In this document: piece by piece, positions 15,069-24,081 of the stretch
Numbering within the stretch: position 1 is the stretch's first letter
Layout: every line of letters begins with the position of its first letter
Assembly: GCF_011300455.1 (NCBI RefSeq)
Contig: NZ_CP049869.1
Coordinates: forward strand, 2,259,501 to 2,323,500
DNA length: 64,000 nt
Origin: Sphingomonas piscis
GTDB taxonomy: Bacteria > Pseudomonadota > Alphaproteobacteria > Sphingomonadales > Sphingomonadaceae
Direction: 5' to 3'
Position numbers and translations under genes: made by a program
Notes under the pieces: generated by a model
What the model saw: only the letters and a program-made list of their open reading frames with translations
Databases searched by the model: none
What the model was told of the DNA's origin: nothing

Positions 15069-16162
15069 CGCCTCAGGCGGCGATAAAGCTCAAGCGTCGC
15101 ATCGCCCATTGTGGCATCCGTATGGGTGGTCGCTAGCGTGCGGCAAGCGATCTCCAATCGATTGCGCTCCGCTGGGCTCATCCGCGCAAGGTGCTCGATC
15201 GCGCGTGCTGCGGCGATTGGGGTTGGATCCACGACGAAGCCGCTTTCCCTGTCGTGAACCAGCTCCTCCGTTCCGCCGACCGGGTAGGAGATGATGGGAA
15301 TGCCGCAGTGAAGCGCTTCCAGGAACGAGACCGGCATGCCTTCATACTCGCTGGTGCAAAGCAGGCAGTCGAATGCCGAAAAGAGCGGCTTTGCATCGCG
15401 TGAACCCGCGAACAGCACTCGGCTTCCATTGCGCGCTGCTTTCTCTTCCGCCTCGGCACGCAGGTCGCCGTCGCCAATGATCGCGAGGTTGGCGTTGAGC
15501 GCAGGGTCGACGCCATCGATCACGTCCACGGCTGCGAGCGGGTCTTTCTGCGGCGCGAGCCGGCCGACGAAGCCGATGACGAAAGCGTCCGCGGGCAACC
15601 CAAGCTGTCGGCGCGCTTCGTCCCGCGGGAGTGGCTGATAGGGTGCGATCCCATTCTCGACGACGGCGACGCGGTCCGAGCCGATGCCAAGGTCGATTGC
15701 ATGACGCCGCTCGTAATCCGACACAGCCACGATCTTGTCCGTCAGCAATCCAAGTGCGCGCTCGACCGGGCCGATGTAGAACGGTGCTTGGCCCGTCATC
15801 GTGTAGAAGCCGTGGGGAGAATAGACCTGGGCGGTGCCTCCGAACCGGCCGAAGACGCGGGCCAGGGCGCCTGCTTTCGAGCTATGGCTGTGAATGACGT
15901 CGAGCTTCCCGAGCCCGGTCAGGGTGCGTCGCAGTATCAGCCCGTCGGCGCCGTCCCAAGGACCGATCGATCGCCGCATCTGAGAGGGGCGGACCGCCGC
16001 CAGGCCCCCATTGTTCAGCGCTTCCACGACAGCCGGATCGGCCCGGTCGGGAGAGTAAATGGCGAACACGTCATGGCCGCGCTTGGCGGCGTGAAGCGCC
16101 AGCGCAACCATGATGTTGGCGCTTCCCCCCGATGCCGATTCGATCACGTGGCAAATTCGCAA
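15065..16162 (-). CDS. Glycosyltransferase family 4
   Basis: 365 residues from TTG 16162, supported by GGGGAGAGG just upstream. GT-B fold: glycine-rich N-terminus (VIESASGGSANIMVALA), IHSHSSKAGALAR, YSPHGFYTMTG, then the C-terminal donor-binding domain with GFVGRLAPQKDP and CTSEYEGMPVSFLEALHCGIPII (the E-x7-E region). Adds a sugar to the lipid-linked EPS repeat unit on the cytosolic face. Stop codons of this and the Wzz-like gene overlap by four bases. Confidence 0.9.
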   Translation of the reverse strand: MRICHVIESASGGSANIMVALALHAAKRGHDVFAIYSPDRADPAVVEALNNGGLAAVRPSQMRRSIGPWDGADGLILRRTLTGLGKLDVIHSHSSKAGALARVFGRFGGTAQVYSPHGFYTMTGQAPFYIGPVERALGLLTDKIVAVSDYERRHAIDLGIGSDRVAVVENGIAPYQPLPRDEARRQLGLPADAFVIGFVGRLAPQKDPLAAVDVIDGVDPALNANLAIIGDGDLRAEAEEKAARNGSRVLFAGSRDAKPLFSAFDCLLCTSEYEGMPVSFLEALHCGIPIISYPVGGTEELVHDRESGFVVDPTPIAAARAIEHLARMSPAERNRLEIACRTLATTHTDATMGDATLELYRRLRR

Positions 16163-16208
16163 TTGCCTCTCCCCTTCGCGGTCGGCCTATCTATGCTGCG
16201 GAGCAGTG

Positions 16209-17672
16209 ATGACTCAATCCACACCCCTGCTGGCCCGTTCCAATGCGGTCCGCTGGCTGTTTGCAGCAGGATTGGTTTTCATCCCGTTCGACGCCATCCG
16301 CGGTGTTGGCGCGCTTGGCGAATTGGGCAACGAGCTTTCCTTTCCCTTTTTCGCTGCCGCGATTGCGCTCGCGATGGTGTCGGCCGTCAGGTCGGGCGAA
16401 AACCGTCTGTCCGCTAGTCTGGCCTTACGGGTCGGAGTTGCAATCCTGGCGCTCACCATCGTCTCGTTCGTCGTCAATTTCGGCGAGATTCAGAGCATCG
16501 TGTTCCGCGAGCGGACCGGCACCAACAAGTTCGTCACGTCGCTGTTGGTGGTGCTCTATGGCATCGCGCTGGCGTGGCTTGCCGAGCAGGTCGAGCCTGA
16601 AGAATATACGCATCGCGTCGCCCGCTTCATCTGCTGGAGCGTCGCCATTTGCATCTTCTACATCATTGTCGAGCTCGCCGGTCGCAACGGCCTGATGGGT
16701 GGTCTGTTCAGGACCATCGACGACCTCGTCCACACCCGGCAGGCCGACGTGGTGAACGCCTGGAACGGCCAGGTGAACGAAAAGGTGCTGTACGGATGGG
16801 ACGAGCGCTACCGCTCGGTCTCGTTCGAGCCGCCAGCGTTCGGCAATTTCACTGGGTTCGCCTGGCCCTGGGTCTGGTATGCAGCGGTGAAGGCCAAGTC
16901 GCGGCGTACCCTGCGGTCGTGGACGTTGCTGATCGCCTTCACGCTTGTGATCATCGTCACCGCGAGCCGCACCGGATTGCTGATGCTTATGGTCAATTGC
17001 GGGCTACTGGCGTTGATTGCCGGGCTATATGCCCGGCGTGGCGGCCACACCGAAGCGGCGGCGGCGGCACGCTTGCTCGTCCCAGTCGGACTGATTGGGG
17101 TCGGCCTGATCGCCGCTTTGTATATCGCGACAAACTTTCAGAACATCGTGGTCGGTGTCGTGGCCGGCGAGTCCGTTTCCAACCTTTCGCGGCTGGCGAT
17201 GCAGACGGCGGCGTTCAAGATGTTCATGGCGCATCCGCTGTTCGGCGTCGGGCTTGGCCAATTCGGCTTTCACGTGACTGAATTCCTACCGAGCTGGGCC
17301 TTTCGTAGTCCCGAAGTCGGTCCAATGATCACCTATCCGCTGGCGCCGTGGCCCAACGTTTACTCCGTCTACGCGCGCATCGGGGCGGAGTTGGGCATGG
17401 CGGGACTGATTGGATGGTGCGTCCTGTGGCTGGGCCTTGCGTGGAAGCTCGCCATCCGCGCGCGGCACGACCGCCGAGATGGAGATTCAGTGGTCACTTG
17501 GCACTTCCCGGTGGTTCTCAACTGCATCGGTGTGCTGGTGTCCGGTTTCACCACCGACACATTCCGGACGCCGATGATCTGGATCGCACTGGGCCTCGGT
17601 TGCGGGCTGTTATTGCGATCCAGAGTGGCGGCTGAAGGTCGGATCAGCGCTGCTGCAGTGCCTGCCGAATAG
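16209..17672 (+). CDS. O-antigen ligase / polysaccharide polymerase family
   Basis: 487 residues from ATG 16209, with GGAG eight bases upstream. Ten or more hydrophobic segments span the protein, with the family signature in the region AAFKMFMAHPLFGVGLGQFGF (the HPLFGVG motif) and a large periplasmic loop before it. Homologues act as WaaL ligases or Wzy polymerases; in an EPS locus polymerase is more likely. Only 46 bp separate its start from the divergent glycosyltransferase start. Its 3' end overlaps the convergent glycosyltransferase by 29 bp. Confidence 0.88.
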   Translation: MTQSTPLLARSNAVRWLFAAGLVFIPFDAIRGVGALGELGNELSFPFFAAAIALAMVSAVRSGENRLSASLALRVGVAILALTIVSFVVNFGEIQSIVFRERTGTNKFVTSLLVVLYGIALAWLAEQVEPEEYTHRVARFICWSVAICIFYIIVELAGRNGLMGGLFRTIDDLVHTRQADVVNAWNGQVNEKVLYGWDERYRSVSFEPPAFGNFTGFAWPWVWYAAVKAKSRRTLRSWTLLIAFTLVIIVTASRTGLLMLMVNCGLLALIAGLYARRGGHTEAAAAARLLVPVGLIGVGLIAALYIATNFQNIVVGVVAGESVSNLSRLAMQTAAFKMFMAHPLFGVGLGQFGFHVTEFLPSWAFRSPEVGPMITYPLAPWPNVYSVYARIGAELGMAGLIGWCVLWLGLAWKLAIRARHDRRDGDSVVTWHFPVVLNCIGVLVSGFTTDTFRTPMIWIALGLGCGLLLRSRVAAEGRISAAAVPAE

Positions 17673-18579
17673 CCTCTTCGACCCCGCTGTCTCGGATCAC
17701 GGCTGGCCAGGCCATCGGCGCGGCATCGGTCGTCGCATTGTCGGGCCAGTCGAGATTGTCCGGCACGCCCGCGAACATGTCCGTCGTGTCACCCCATTGG
17801 CAGTGGATGTCATATTGCTGCGATGTGATGCGGCTCTGCGGGTGATCGTTGGCTAGAATTCGCATGCCCAGAGCGCCGTATTCCAGCAGCTTGGTCGGGG
17901 TCTGGAGCACATGCGGATAGTGCATCGGGAAATAGCAGACACCGACGCGAGCAGCCTTGAGGATGGCCGGTAGCCGTTCCTGCGGGATCAAGCCGTTAAA
18001 CCTGATGTTGTCCTTGCCGGCGTAGCGCGCCTCCAGCTCTGGATTGGGCGGTCCATAAAGGTCGAAGGTCTTGGCGACTCCGAACCGCTTCAGGAAGCTG
18101 TCCAGCATCAGCTCGCATTTGCGCTCGCCGAGCATGCTGCCGATGTAGATGAAGTCGGTACCTGGCTCTGCCCGAAGGCCGCGCTGGTCGATGAACTGCG
18201 ACGGCACGCCCATCGGCAAATAGTAGGTGCGCGAGTCCTCCTTGAAGCCCAGCGCAGTCCGGATTGCGTCATTTTGAAAGAAGCGCAGATCGGGATCGGC
18301 GTTCAGCAGCTTCTTGACCTTGTCCTTCAGCTTTCGTCCGCGTCCGACCGACAGTGACCGGTAATCGTGGATGGTCAGCGCGCAGGGAAGCTTTTTGGGG
18401 TAGAAGCCCATCATGTACCAGCAGACGGTACGGTCGAGATCCGGCGCCGCGGCGGCTTCGCTGGGTGAGCATTCCAGCACCTCGTAAGTGCCGCCGAAAT
18501 ATTCCATGAAGGCTTTAACGTCAGGATAGGCTGCCTTGCCCTCATGGATGAACCGGATCACGGATTTGCCAGTCGCCAC
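17644..18579 (-). CDS. GT-B glycosyltransferase
   Basis: 311 residues from GTG 18579. The second half shows a donor-binding Rossmann pattern (TDFIYIGSMLGERK, TFDLYGPPNPELEARY, IRFNGLIPQERLPAILKAARVGVCYFP, TPTKLLEYGALGMRILAND), so it resembles group 1 transferases. The N-terminal half is atypical and short (CWYMMGFYPKKLPCALTIHDYRSL). Probably adds a residue to the EPS unit. Start has only a weak ribosome site. Confidence 0.78.
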   Translation of the reverse strand: MATGKSVIRFIHEGKAAYPDVKAFMEYFGGTYEVLECSPSEAAAAPDLDRTVCWYMMGFYPKKLPCALTIHDYRSLSVGRGRKLKDKVKKLLNADPDLRFFQNDAIRTALGFKEDSRTYYLPMGVPSQFIDQRGLRAEPGTDFIYIGSMLGERKCELMLDSFLKRFGVAKTFDLYGPPNPELEARYAGKDNIRFNGLIPQERLPAILKAARVGVCYFPMHYPHVLQTPTKLLEYGALGMRILANDHPQSRITSQQYDIHCQWGDTTDMFAGVPDNLDWPDNATTDAAPMAWPAVIRDSGVEEAIRQALQQR

Positions 18580-18614
18580 CTTCTGCCTGCTCCCTGTTTG
18601 CCTTGGCTCGAGCC

Positions 18615-19949
18615 ATGCCTAGCCTAAGTGCGCTCCTGACCAAACGCGGCATTGCCGGTTCGGCTTCGCTGTTGCTTCGTCTCGCCAGCCTGGCGGGTAA
18701 GCTGGCGCTGTCGCTCTACATGGGCAAGTTCTTCCCGTTGTCCGAGCTTGGGTTGTACGGCCTCGCATTCGGCGCAGTGATGCTTGCGATCGTGCTGTTG
18801 GGTTTCCGCGTCGATTACATCCTGGCGCGCGAAATCCTCGGCATGGACGAGGATCGGCAGCGCCGTGCCGGCATGTCCGTTCTGGCGCTTTACCTTGGCA
18901 GCTTCGTGCTTGCGGCACCGCTCGCTGTGTTGGCGCTGACGACATCGGGCGAGGGAGGAAGCGTTCGCTTCCTGCTGCTCATCTACCTGCTGTGCGGGGT
19001 CGAGGCCTATGCCAACTTTCTCTACACCATCACGATCGCGCTTAAGCGGCCGGCGCTTGCGAACGCGCTCTTCTTCATTCGCTCAGGGCTGTGGACGGCG
19101 CCGGCGATGGTCATCAGCTATCTCGATCCTAACTACCGAACGGTCGGCTTTGTGCTCGGCTGTTGGCTCGCCGGCGCAGGCACAAGCGTGGTCCTCAACC
19201 TCTGGTTCATGCGCCGCCAGCTGCTGGGTCGGATAGGGTTGATCGCCGAAGGTTGGCTCGAAATGCGGGCGGTGATCGGCGGAGCCTTTCTGGTCTGGAT
19301 CGGCTCGGTTGCGGTTACGCTGGGTCAATATCTCGACCGCTTTGTGCTGGCATCCTACCTGACGCTTGAGGATGTCGGCGTCGCCACCTTCTACACGTCA
19401 TTCACTTCCGCGGCGCTGACGCTGGTTCAGAGCGCCACAACAACCGTCACCTTTCCCGTCCTGATCGAGCATTTCGACGCCGGAGACATGGACCGTTTCA
19501 AGCGCGAGTTGCGAAAGACGGCAGTAACGGCCGCTGCGCTCTGCTTCGTCATTCTCCTTGGGCTTGCAGGCGCCATGCTCCTGATGGGCGGAACGCTCGG
19601 CAAACCGGAGCTACTGGCGGCCTTCCCGGCCTTCGTCCTTCTGCTGATTGCGACTTTCATTCGCACGCACGCGGAGACGCTTTACTATGGCCTGTTCGTC
19701 GAACGGCAACACCGCGCCATCTGGCTTGGCAATTTGCTGTTCCTTGCGGTCTCGCTGCTCCTCAACCTGCTGCTGGTGCCGATGCTTGGATTGAACGGGC
19801 TCGGGATCGCCGCGATCGTTGCTGCTTTGGCCATCTACCTCTGGCGGAGCTTGGCACTTCGCCGAGGACCCGCTGCTACCGATCTTCGCCGCGGATCGGC
19901 CGATGCCGAATGGCGCGTGGCATCGGAAGGGGAGGAACCAGCCGCCTAA
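18615..19949 (+). CDS. Wzx-like polysaccharide flippase (MOP superfamily)
   Basis: About 444 residues; ATG 18615 chosen, TTG 18603 possible. Twelve or so hydrophobic segments run along its length in the pattern of the oligosaccharide flippase family, with LGQYLDRFVLASYLTLEDVGVATFYTSF in the middle. Flips undecaprenyl-linked repeat units across the inner membrane. Together with the initiator, polymerase, Wzz and Wza-like genes it completes a Wzx/Wzy-type pathway within 10 kb. The last 40 residues are hydrophilic. Confidence 0.88.
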   Translation: MPSLSALLTKRGIAGSASLLLRLASLAGKLALSLYMGKFFPLSELGLYGLAFGAVMLAIVLLGFRVDYILAREILGMDEDRQRRAGMSVLALYLGSFVLAAPLAVLALTTSGEGGSVRFLLLIYLLCGVEAYANFLYTITIALKRPALANALFFIRSGLWTAPAMVISYLDPNYRTVGFVLGCWLAGAGTSVVLNLWFMRRQLLGRIGLIAEGWLEMRAVIGGAFLVWIGSVAVTLGQYLDRFVLASYLTLEDVGVATFYTSFTSAALTLVQSATTTVTFPVLIEHFDAGDMDRFKRELRKTAVTAAALCFVILLGLAGAMLLMGGTLGKPELLAAFPAFVLLLIATFIRTHAETLYYGLFVERQHRAIWLGNLLFLAVSLLLNLLLVPMLGLNGLGIAAIVAALAIYLWRSLALRRGPAATDLRRGSADAEWRVASEGEEPAA

Positions 19950-21325
19950 GCTGTACTTTTCGGAAACAGGCGGTCGAACCAGCGCCCTAGTGGCCCAATG
20001 GAATAGGTAAGGCCCCGATAAGCCGTCAGCGATGCTCGGGCCCAGGCCGTGTATACACAAGGCAGTCCGGTTCGGCGTGCCGCATAGGCCATGCGGTGGC
20101 TCCAGTGCGCGATCCAGGCGCGCGACCGGAAGACGAGCTTACGTCGGCGGTCGATGCCGGCGCTCGATGGCGCGACGCGCTTCTGCAGCGGCAGGGCAGG
20201 GGGCATGAAGCGTAAACGGTACGCCAGGCCCTCGCGCCGATGCCGAAGGCCCGCGGCCTGGGTCTGGACGATGAAATCGGCGTCGACAGACGCGAGTTCG
20301 AGCGAGCGCGTCGCCGCCCCGCTGTTCAGCAAGTCCCGCATCTCGGGCGTCCGAGCAACCACCACGTTGGTGCCGCGGCCGTCCGAGGAATATGGCTCCA
20401 ACCACGCGTCGCCGAACGAGATGTCGGCAGTCTCCGCCACCACGTCGTCGCAATAGTTGCATGCGTTGTTCTGGAAAAAGCCGGCGCCCCAATCGCCGTC
20501 CACCAAGTGCCACCAATCTTCGGCACGGCTGCTGCCGTCCTTGAGCGTAAGGTGCGCGCGATACCAGTTCGCCGGGCGGCCCTGGTCCTTGATGCGGTAA
20601 TCGACGGCAGCGACTTCATCCATGGCCGTGTCCAGTTGCCAGGCGAAGCTTTGCACGAAAGCGGCGCTCTTCATGTGGCCGCAAAATAGGCCAAGCGTGT
20701 GCGTGATCCGATCTTCCAGCACTGGATCGGCGCGGCGGAGCAGGTGAACGGCCTTGATGAAGCAGGGCACGCCAACGATCGCGTAGCGTCCCGGCGTCTC
20801 TCGAATGGTGCGGATCACCTCTGTCAGGTGGACAGGGTAATATCGCGACTTGGCGCCGCCGGAGACCTCTTCGCGTGTGCGCGACAGCCGGAAGTGGAAC
20901 AGGCCGCCGCTTCCCGGATCAGCCGGCTCGACATGTGCGACCGAGTCGACGCGCCCGCTGGCGAGCAGCGCAGAAGCGACCCAGCTCACCATGCCGCCGC
21001 TGCTTCCTTCAGCCCGGTAAGGGTCCTTGGCGGCGCCGACATAAGCCTGCTCGAAGCTGCCGATCCGGGGATCGCGAACGGCGGCGGTGGCAAACCGGTC
21101 TGCTGCGAGTTCGTCTTCGTTTGTTGCCAGCGTACCGAACGGGCACTGCCGGGAGAATGCTTCCGTGCGTGCCGCATACCAATCGGCGGGACCTCGCGGC
21201 TTCAACTGACCGAAGCGGTCCCAGTCCATGCGCGCGCGGGGCTCGGCTGCGGCGCAGCTGCCGCAGCCGATGCACAAGCCGGCGCCGACCACGTCCGCCG
21301 GACTGACGAGTTCCTTCAGCGCCAT
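19946..21325 (-). CDS. F420 hydrogenase/dehydrogenase beta-subunit-like protein
   Basis: 459 residues from ATG 21325, immediately after the pyruvyltransferase stop. An N-terminal ferredoxin-type cysteine cluster (CIGCGSC near residues 18-24, another Cys in SRQCPFG) is followed by the FrhB-type domains: YRAEGSSGGMVSWVASALL, GGAKSRYYPV, RYAIVGVPCFIKA, then ACNYCDDVVAETADISFGDAW. In EPS loci these Fe-S/flavin proteins often accompany pyruvyltransferases and are thought to carry out a redox step in sugar modification; F420 itself need not be involved. The exact reaction is unknown. Confidence 0.85.
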   Translation of the reverse strand: MALKELVSPADVVGAGLCIGCGSCAAAEPRARMDWDRFGQLKPRGPADWYAARTEAFSRQCPFGTLATNEDELAADRFATAAVRDPRIGSFEQAYVGAAKDPYRAEGSSGGMVSWVASALLASGRVDSVAHVEPADPGSGGLFHFRLSRTREEVSGGAKSRYYPVHLTEVIRTIRETPGRYAIVGVPCFIKAVHLLRRADPVLEDRITHTLGLFCGHMKSAAFVQSFAWQLDTAMDEVAAVDYRIKDQGRPANWYRAHLTLKDGSSRAEDWWHLVDGDWGAGFFQNNACNYCDDVVAETADISFGDAWLEPYSSDGRGTNVVVARTPEMRDLLNSGAATRSLELASVDADFIVQTQAAGLRHRREGLAYRLRFMPPALPLQKRVAPSSAGIDRRRKLVFRSRAWIAHWSHRMAYAARRTGLPCVYTAWARASLTAYRGLTYSIGPLGRWFDRLFPKSTA

Positions 21326-22390
21326 TCAGGCGAGTGCGGCAGTGAGATATTCGTCGGACTGCCCCCGCAGATCGCGGATGCGCTCCCCGATCTCAGACGA
21401 CAGCGGCGTACCAAGTAGCTCGGGGAGGCGATCAGCATCCTTTTCGGCCACCATGTGGTGGGTGGCAGCCAACGCAGCGGTGAGATCGCGCACCTTGTTG
21501 AAGCGATAGGGCGTGGGCGTGGTCGCAAATGGCTTGTTGTTCAGCAGCGCGAACACGCAGCCGTGGAAGAAATTGGTGACGACGGCACGCGCCCCGGCCA
21601 CCAGCGCGGCAAAATCGTCAGGACCGGCACTCAGCCTTTGCTCGTCTGCCCACTCGTTGCGGTAGCCGATACTCAGCAGCTTGATGCGGGCATCGCTCGC
21701 CCAACGTTGCACCGCCTCGGCAAACCATACGGGAAAGCCATGCCCGTAGACCACCGCATAGGGCTCATCCTCATTGGCCGGCTCGACCTGGGCGATTCCC
21801 GGGAATTGGAGACATGGGTCGAGCACCATCGTCGGCTCGCGACCGGTGCCGTCCTTCACCAATCGCCGGCTGTTCTCGTCGCGTACGGAGATGGCACCGA
21901 AGTTGCCGAGGTGCCCCGCCCACCAGGGGTGAAGCCCCTCGTCGGCGTCGTGATTTCCAAAGCTGGCTGCGTAGGAGACCAGGCGATCGGCCTTCAGGCC
22001 ATCGCCGTAGAAGATCGATTTCTGACCGTACCAGGGATGCCGAAGATTCCAGACTTCATCGCTTCCAATCACGATCGTGTCGAAGCCCTGAACGGCGCCG
22101 GGCTCGTAAAGAGAGAAGGGGGCGGAGACCGGAAGTCCCGCAAACGCCTTCAGAAAGCTCCGGACCTTTTGCGAGTAGTCGCGAATGTCCGACCGGGGCG
22201 ATCGCTCCGGTAATTTTGGCTGAAAGGCGCATCGTATCTCCGCGCGCGCAACTTCATCCGAATGATGGTCGAGCAGAACCGCGTCGTGGCCTTTTGCCTG
22301 CAATCCTTCCACCAGGCACCGGGCCTGCCAATAGGAACCGTAGTTGATGCATTTGTGAAAGGTCAGGACCCCGATCTTCTGCCGCTCCAT
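21326..22390 (-). CDS. Polysaccharide pyruvyl transferase family protein
   Basis: 354 residues from ATG 22390. Matches the CsaB/WcaK-like family: GVLTFHKCINYGSYWQARCL at the N-terminus, GFDTIVIGSDEVWN, SYAASFGNH, ISVRDENSRRLV, then AGARAVVTNFFHGCVFALLNNKPF. Family members transfer a pyruvyl group from phosphoenolpyruvate onto a polysaccharide sugar, forming acidic ketals. Its stop abuts the start of the F420-hydrogenase-beta-like gene, so the two are co-translated and probably act together. Confidence 0.88.
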   Translation of the reverse strand: MERQKIGVLTFHKCINYGSYWQARCLVEGLQAKGHDAVLLDHHSDEVARAEIRCAFQPKLPERSPRSDIRDYSQKVRSFLKAFAGLPVSAPFSLYEPGAVQGFDTIVIGSDEVWNLRHPWYGQKSIFYGDGLKADRLVSYAASFGNHDADEGLHPWWAGHLGNFGAISVRDENSRRLVKDGTGREPTMVLDPCLQFPGIAQVEPANEDEPYAVVYGHGFPVWFAEAVQRWASDARIKLLSIGYRNEWADEQRLSAGPDDFAALVAGARAVVTNFFHGCVFALLNNKPFATTPTPYRFNKVRDLTAALAATHHMVAEKDADRLPELLGTPLSSEIGERIRDLRGQSDEYLTAALA

Positions 22391-22438
22391 GCCAAGCCCA
22401 ATGCCTGCGGCGGTGAGCGGTTCCGATCTACAAAGAGG

Positions 22439-23977
22439 CTAGAGACAGGCTTCCAGATAGGGCTGATCGAACCCGAACTGCTTGGCCTTGTCGAGGGTGT
22501 AGGGGCGAAGGCCCATCGAGCGATATTCGCCGATGATCTTGCCGTCCGCCGTTTCGTCCAGATATTCGAACTTGAACAGCTCCTGGGTGACGATGACCTC
22601 GCCCTCCATGCCGATAACCTCGGTGATGTTGGTGGTGCGGCGCGAGCCGTCGCGGAGGCGCTTCACCTGCACGATGAGGTCGACGGAGTCCGCGATCTGG
22701 CGGCTGATCGCCTCCTTCGGGATCTTGATGTCGCCCATCATCACCATGTTCTCCATACGCGCCAGGCACTCGCGCGGGCTGTTGGAGTGGAGCGTCGCCA
22801 TCGACCCGTCGTGGCCGGTGTTCATGGCGGCCAGAAGGTCGAAACACTCCTGGCCACGAATTTCGCCGAGGATGATTCGGTCCGGTCGCATACGAAGCGC
22901 GTTGATGACGAGGTCGCGGATGGTGATCGCGCCTTGGCCTTCGAGGTTGGGCGGGCGGGTTTCGAGCGGCAGCCAGTGCGGCTGCTGAAGCCGAAGTTCC
23001 GCCGCGTCTTCGATGGTGATCACGCGTTCGCCCGGGTCGATCATCTTCGACAATGCATTGAGCATGGTCGTCTTACCCGAACCGGTACCGCCCGAAATGA
23101 CGATGTTCATCCGGCTGGCGCCCGCGATTTTCAGGCAGGTCGCCATCTTGTCCGACATGGAGCCAAAGCCCTTCATCATGTCGAGCGTGATCGGCTTTTC
23201 GGAGAATTTACGAATGGAGATGGCGGTGCCACGAAGCGACAGCGGCGGAATGATGACGTTGACGCGGCTGCCGTCCTGAAGACGGGCGTCGGCAAGCGGT
23301 GAGGTCTGGTCGACGCGGCGGCCGACCTTGTTCACGATGCGCTGCGCGATCTGGAACAGATGCTCCTCGTCACGGAACTGGATCTGAGCCAGCTCCAGCT
23401 TGCCCTTGCGCTCCACGAAGGTCTGCTCGGGGCCGTTGACCATGATGTCGCTGACGGCCGGATCGGAAAGCAGTTCTTCCAACGGCCCCAGGCCGAGGAG
23501 TTCATCGACAAGCACCTTTTCCAGCGCGAATTGCTCGCGGCGGTTGAGGGTAATCTTCAGTTCCGCCAGGACCTCGCCGATAATCGGCCGGAACTCCTCG
23601 GCAAGCTCATCCTTGTTGAGGGTTGCCGCAGCTTCCGGATCGACGCGCTCGAGCAGGCGAGGAAGCACCTGCTCCTTGATCCGGTGAACCGCAGCCTCGA
23701 AGCCTTCCTGCTTGGAGGAAGCCGCTTCGCCGCTGGCGTTCATTCGGGTGTTCAGGCGATCCATCGCCCCCATCGGAGCGGCGCCGGGACCGGCCGAAGA
23801 CTCGGGAGCCGCGTCCAGTTCGGAGGCGAGATCGTCGAGGGGCGGGAACTGGTCGCCGCCTTCAGAGGCGCCGAGGGTGCTAAGGCCGCCGCTGCCGCCG
23901 CCTTTCATGGGCTTTGCGACACCGAATGCGGGACGCGGCCCGCTACCAACGCCACCACGCTTGCCAAATGCACTCAT
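22439..23977 (-). CDS. cpaF: CpaF/TadA-type secretion ATPase
   Basis: 512 residues from ATG 23977. A disordered Gly/Ala-rich N-terminus (about 100 residues) precedes the ATPase: VSDIMVNGPEQTFVERKGKL, Walker A GGTGSGKTT near 290, VITIEDAAELRL (Walker B/Asp box), RMRPDRIILGEIRGQE, and MNTGHDGSMATLHSNSP (His box). Drives assembly of Flp/Tad pili in alphaproteobacteria. No other tad/cpa gene is in the window, so it must work with a locus elsewhere. It lies between two polysaccharide blocks. Confidence 0.93.
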   Translation of the reverse strand: MSAFGKRGGVGSGPRPAFGVAKPMKGGGSGGLSTLGASEGGDQFPPLDDLASELDAAPESSAGPGAAPMGAMDRLNTRMNASGEAASSKQEGFEAAVHRIKEQVLPRLLERVDPEAAATLNKDELAEEFRPIIGEVLAELKITLNRREQFALEKVLVDELLGLGPLEELLSDPAVSDIMVNGPEQTFVERKGKLELAQIQFRDEEHLFQIAQRIVNKVGRRVDQTSPLADARLQDGSRVNVIIPPLSLRGTAISIRKFSEKPITLDMMKGFGSMSDKMATCLKIAGASRMNIVISGGTGSGKTTMLNALSKMIDPGERVITIEDAAELRLQQPHWLPLETRPPNLEGQGAITIRDLVINALRMRPDRIILGEIRGQECFDLLAAMNTGHDGSMATLHSNSPRECLARMENMVMMGDIKIPKEAISRQIADSVDLIVQVKRLRDGSRRTTNITEVIGMEGEVIVTQELFKFEYLDETADGKIIGEYRSMGLRPYTLDKAKQFGFDQPYLEACL

Positions 23978-24081
23978 CGAAGCCTGTACCCTATCGGACG
24001 CGAAAGAAGTCTTAGTGGTGAATAGGCTGGAAACTTTTACGAAAAGCCTAAAGGTCGCCTATTTTTAGAACGCCAAGGTAA

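Noticed and set aside
22262-23302. 346-codon open frame opposite cpaF
   Set aside because: Antisense to a conserved ATPase; no supporting ribosome site or motif.
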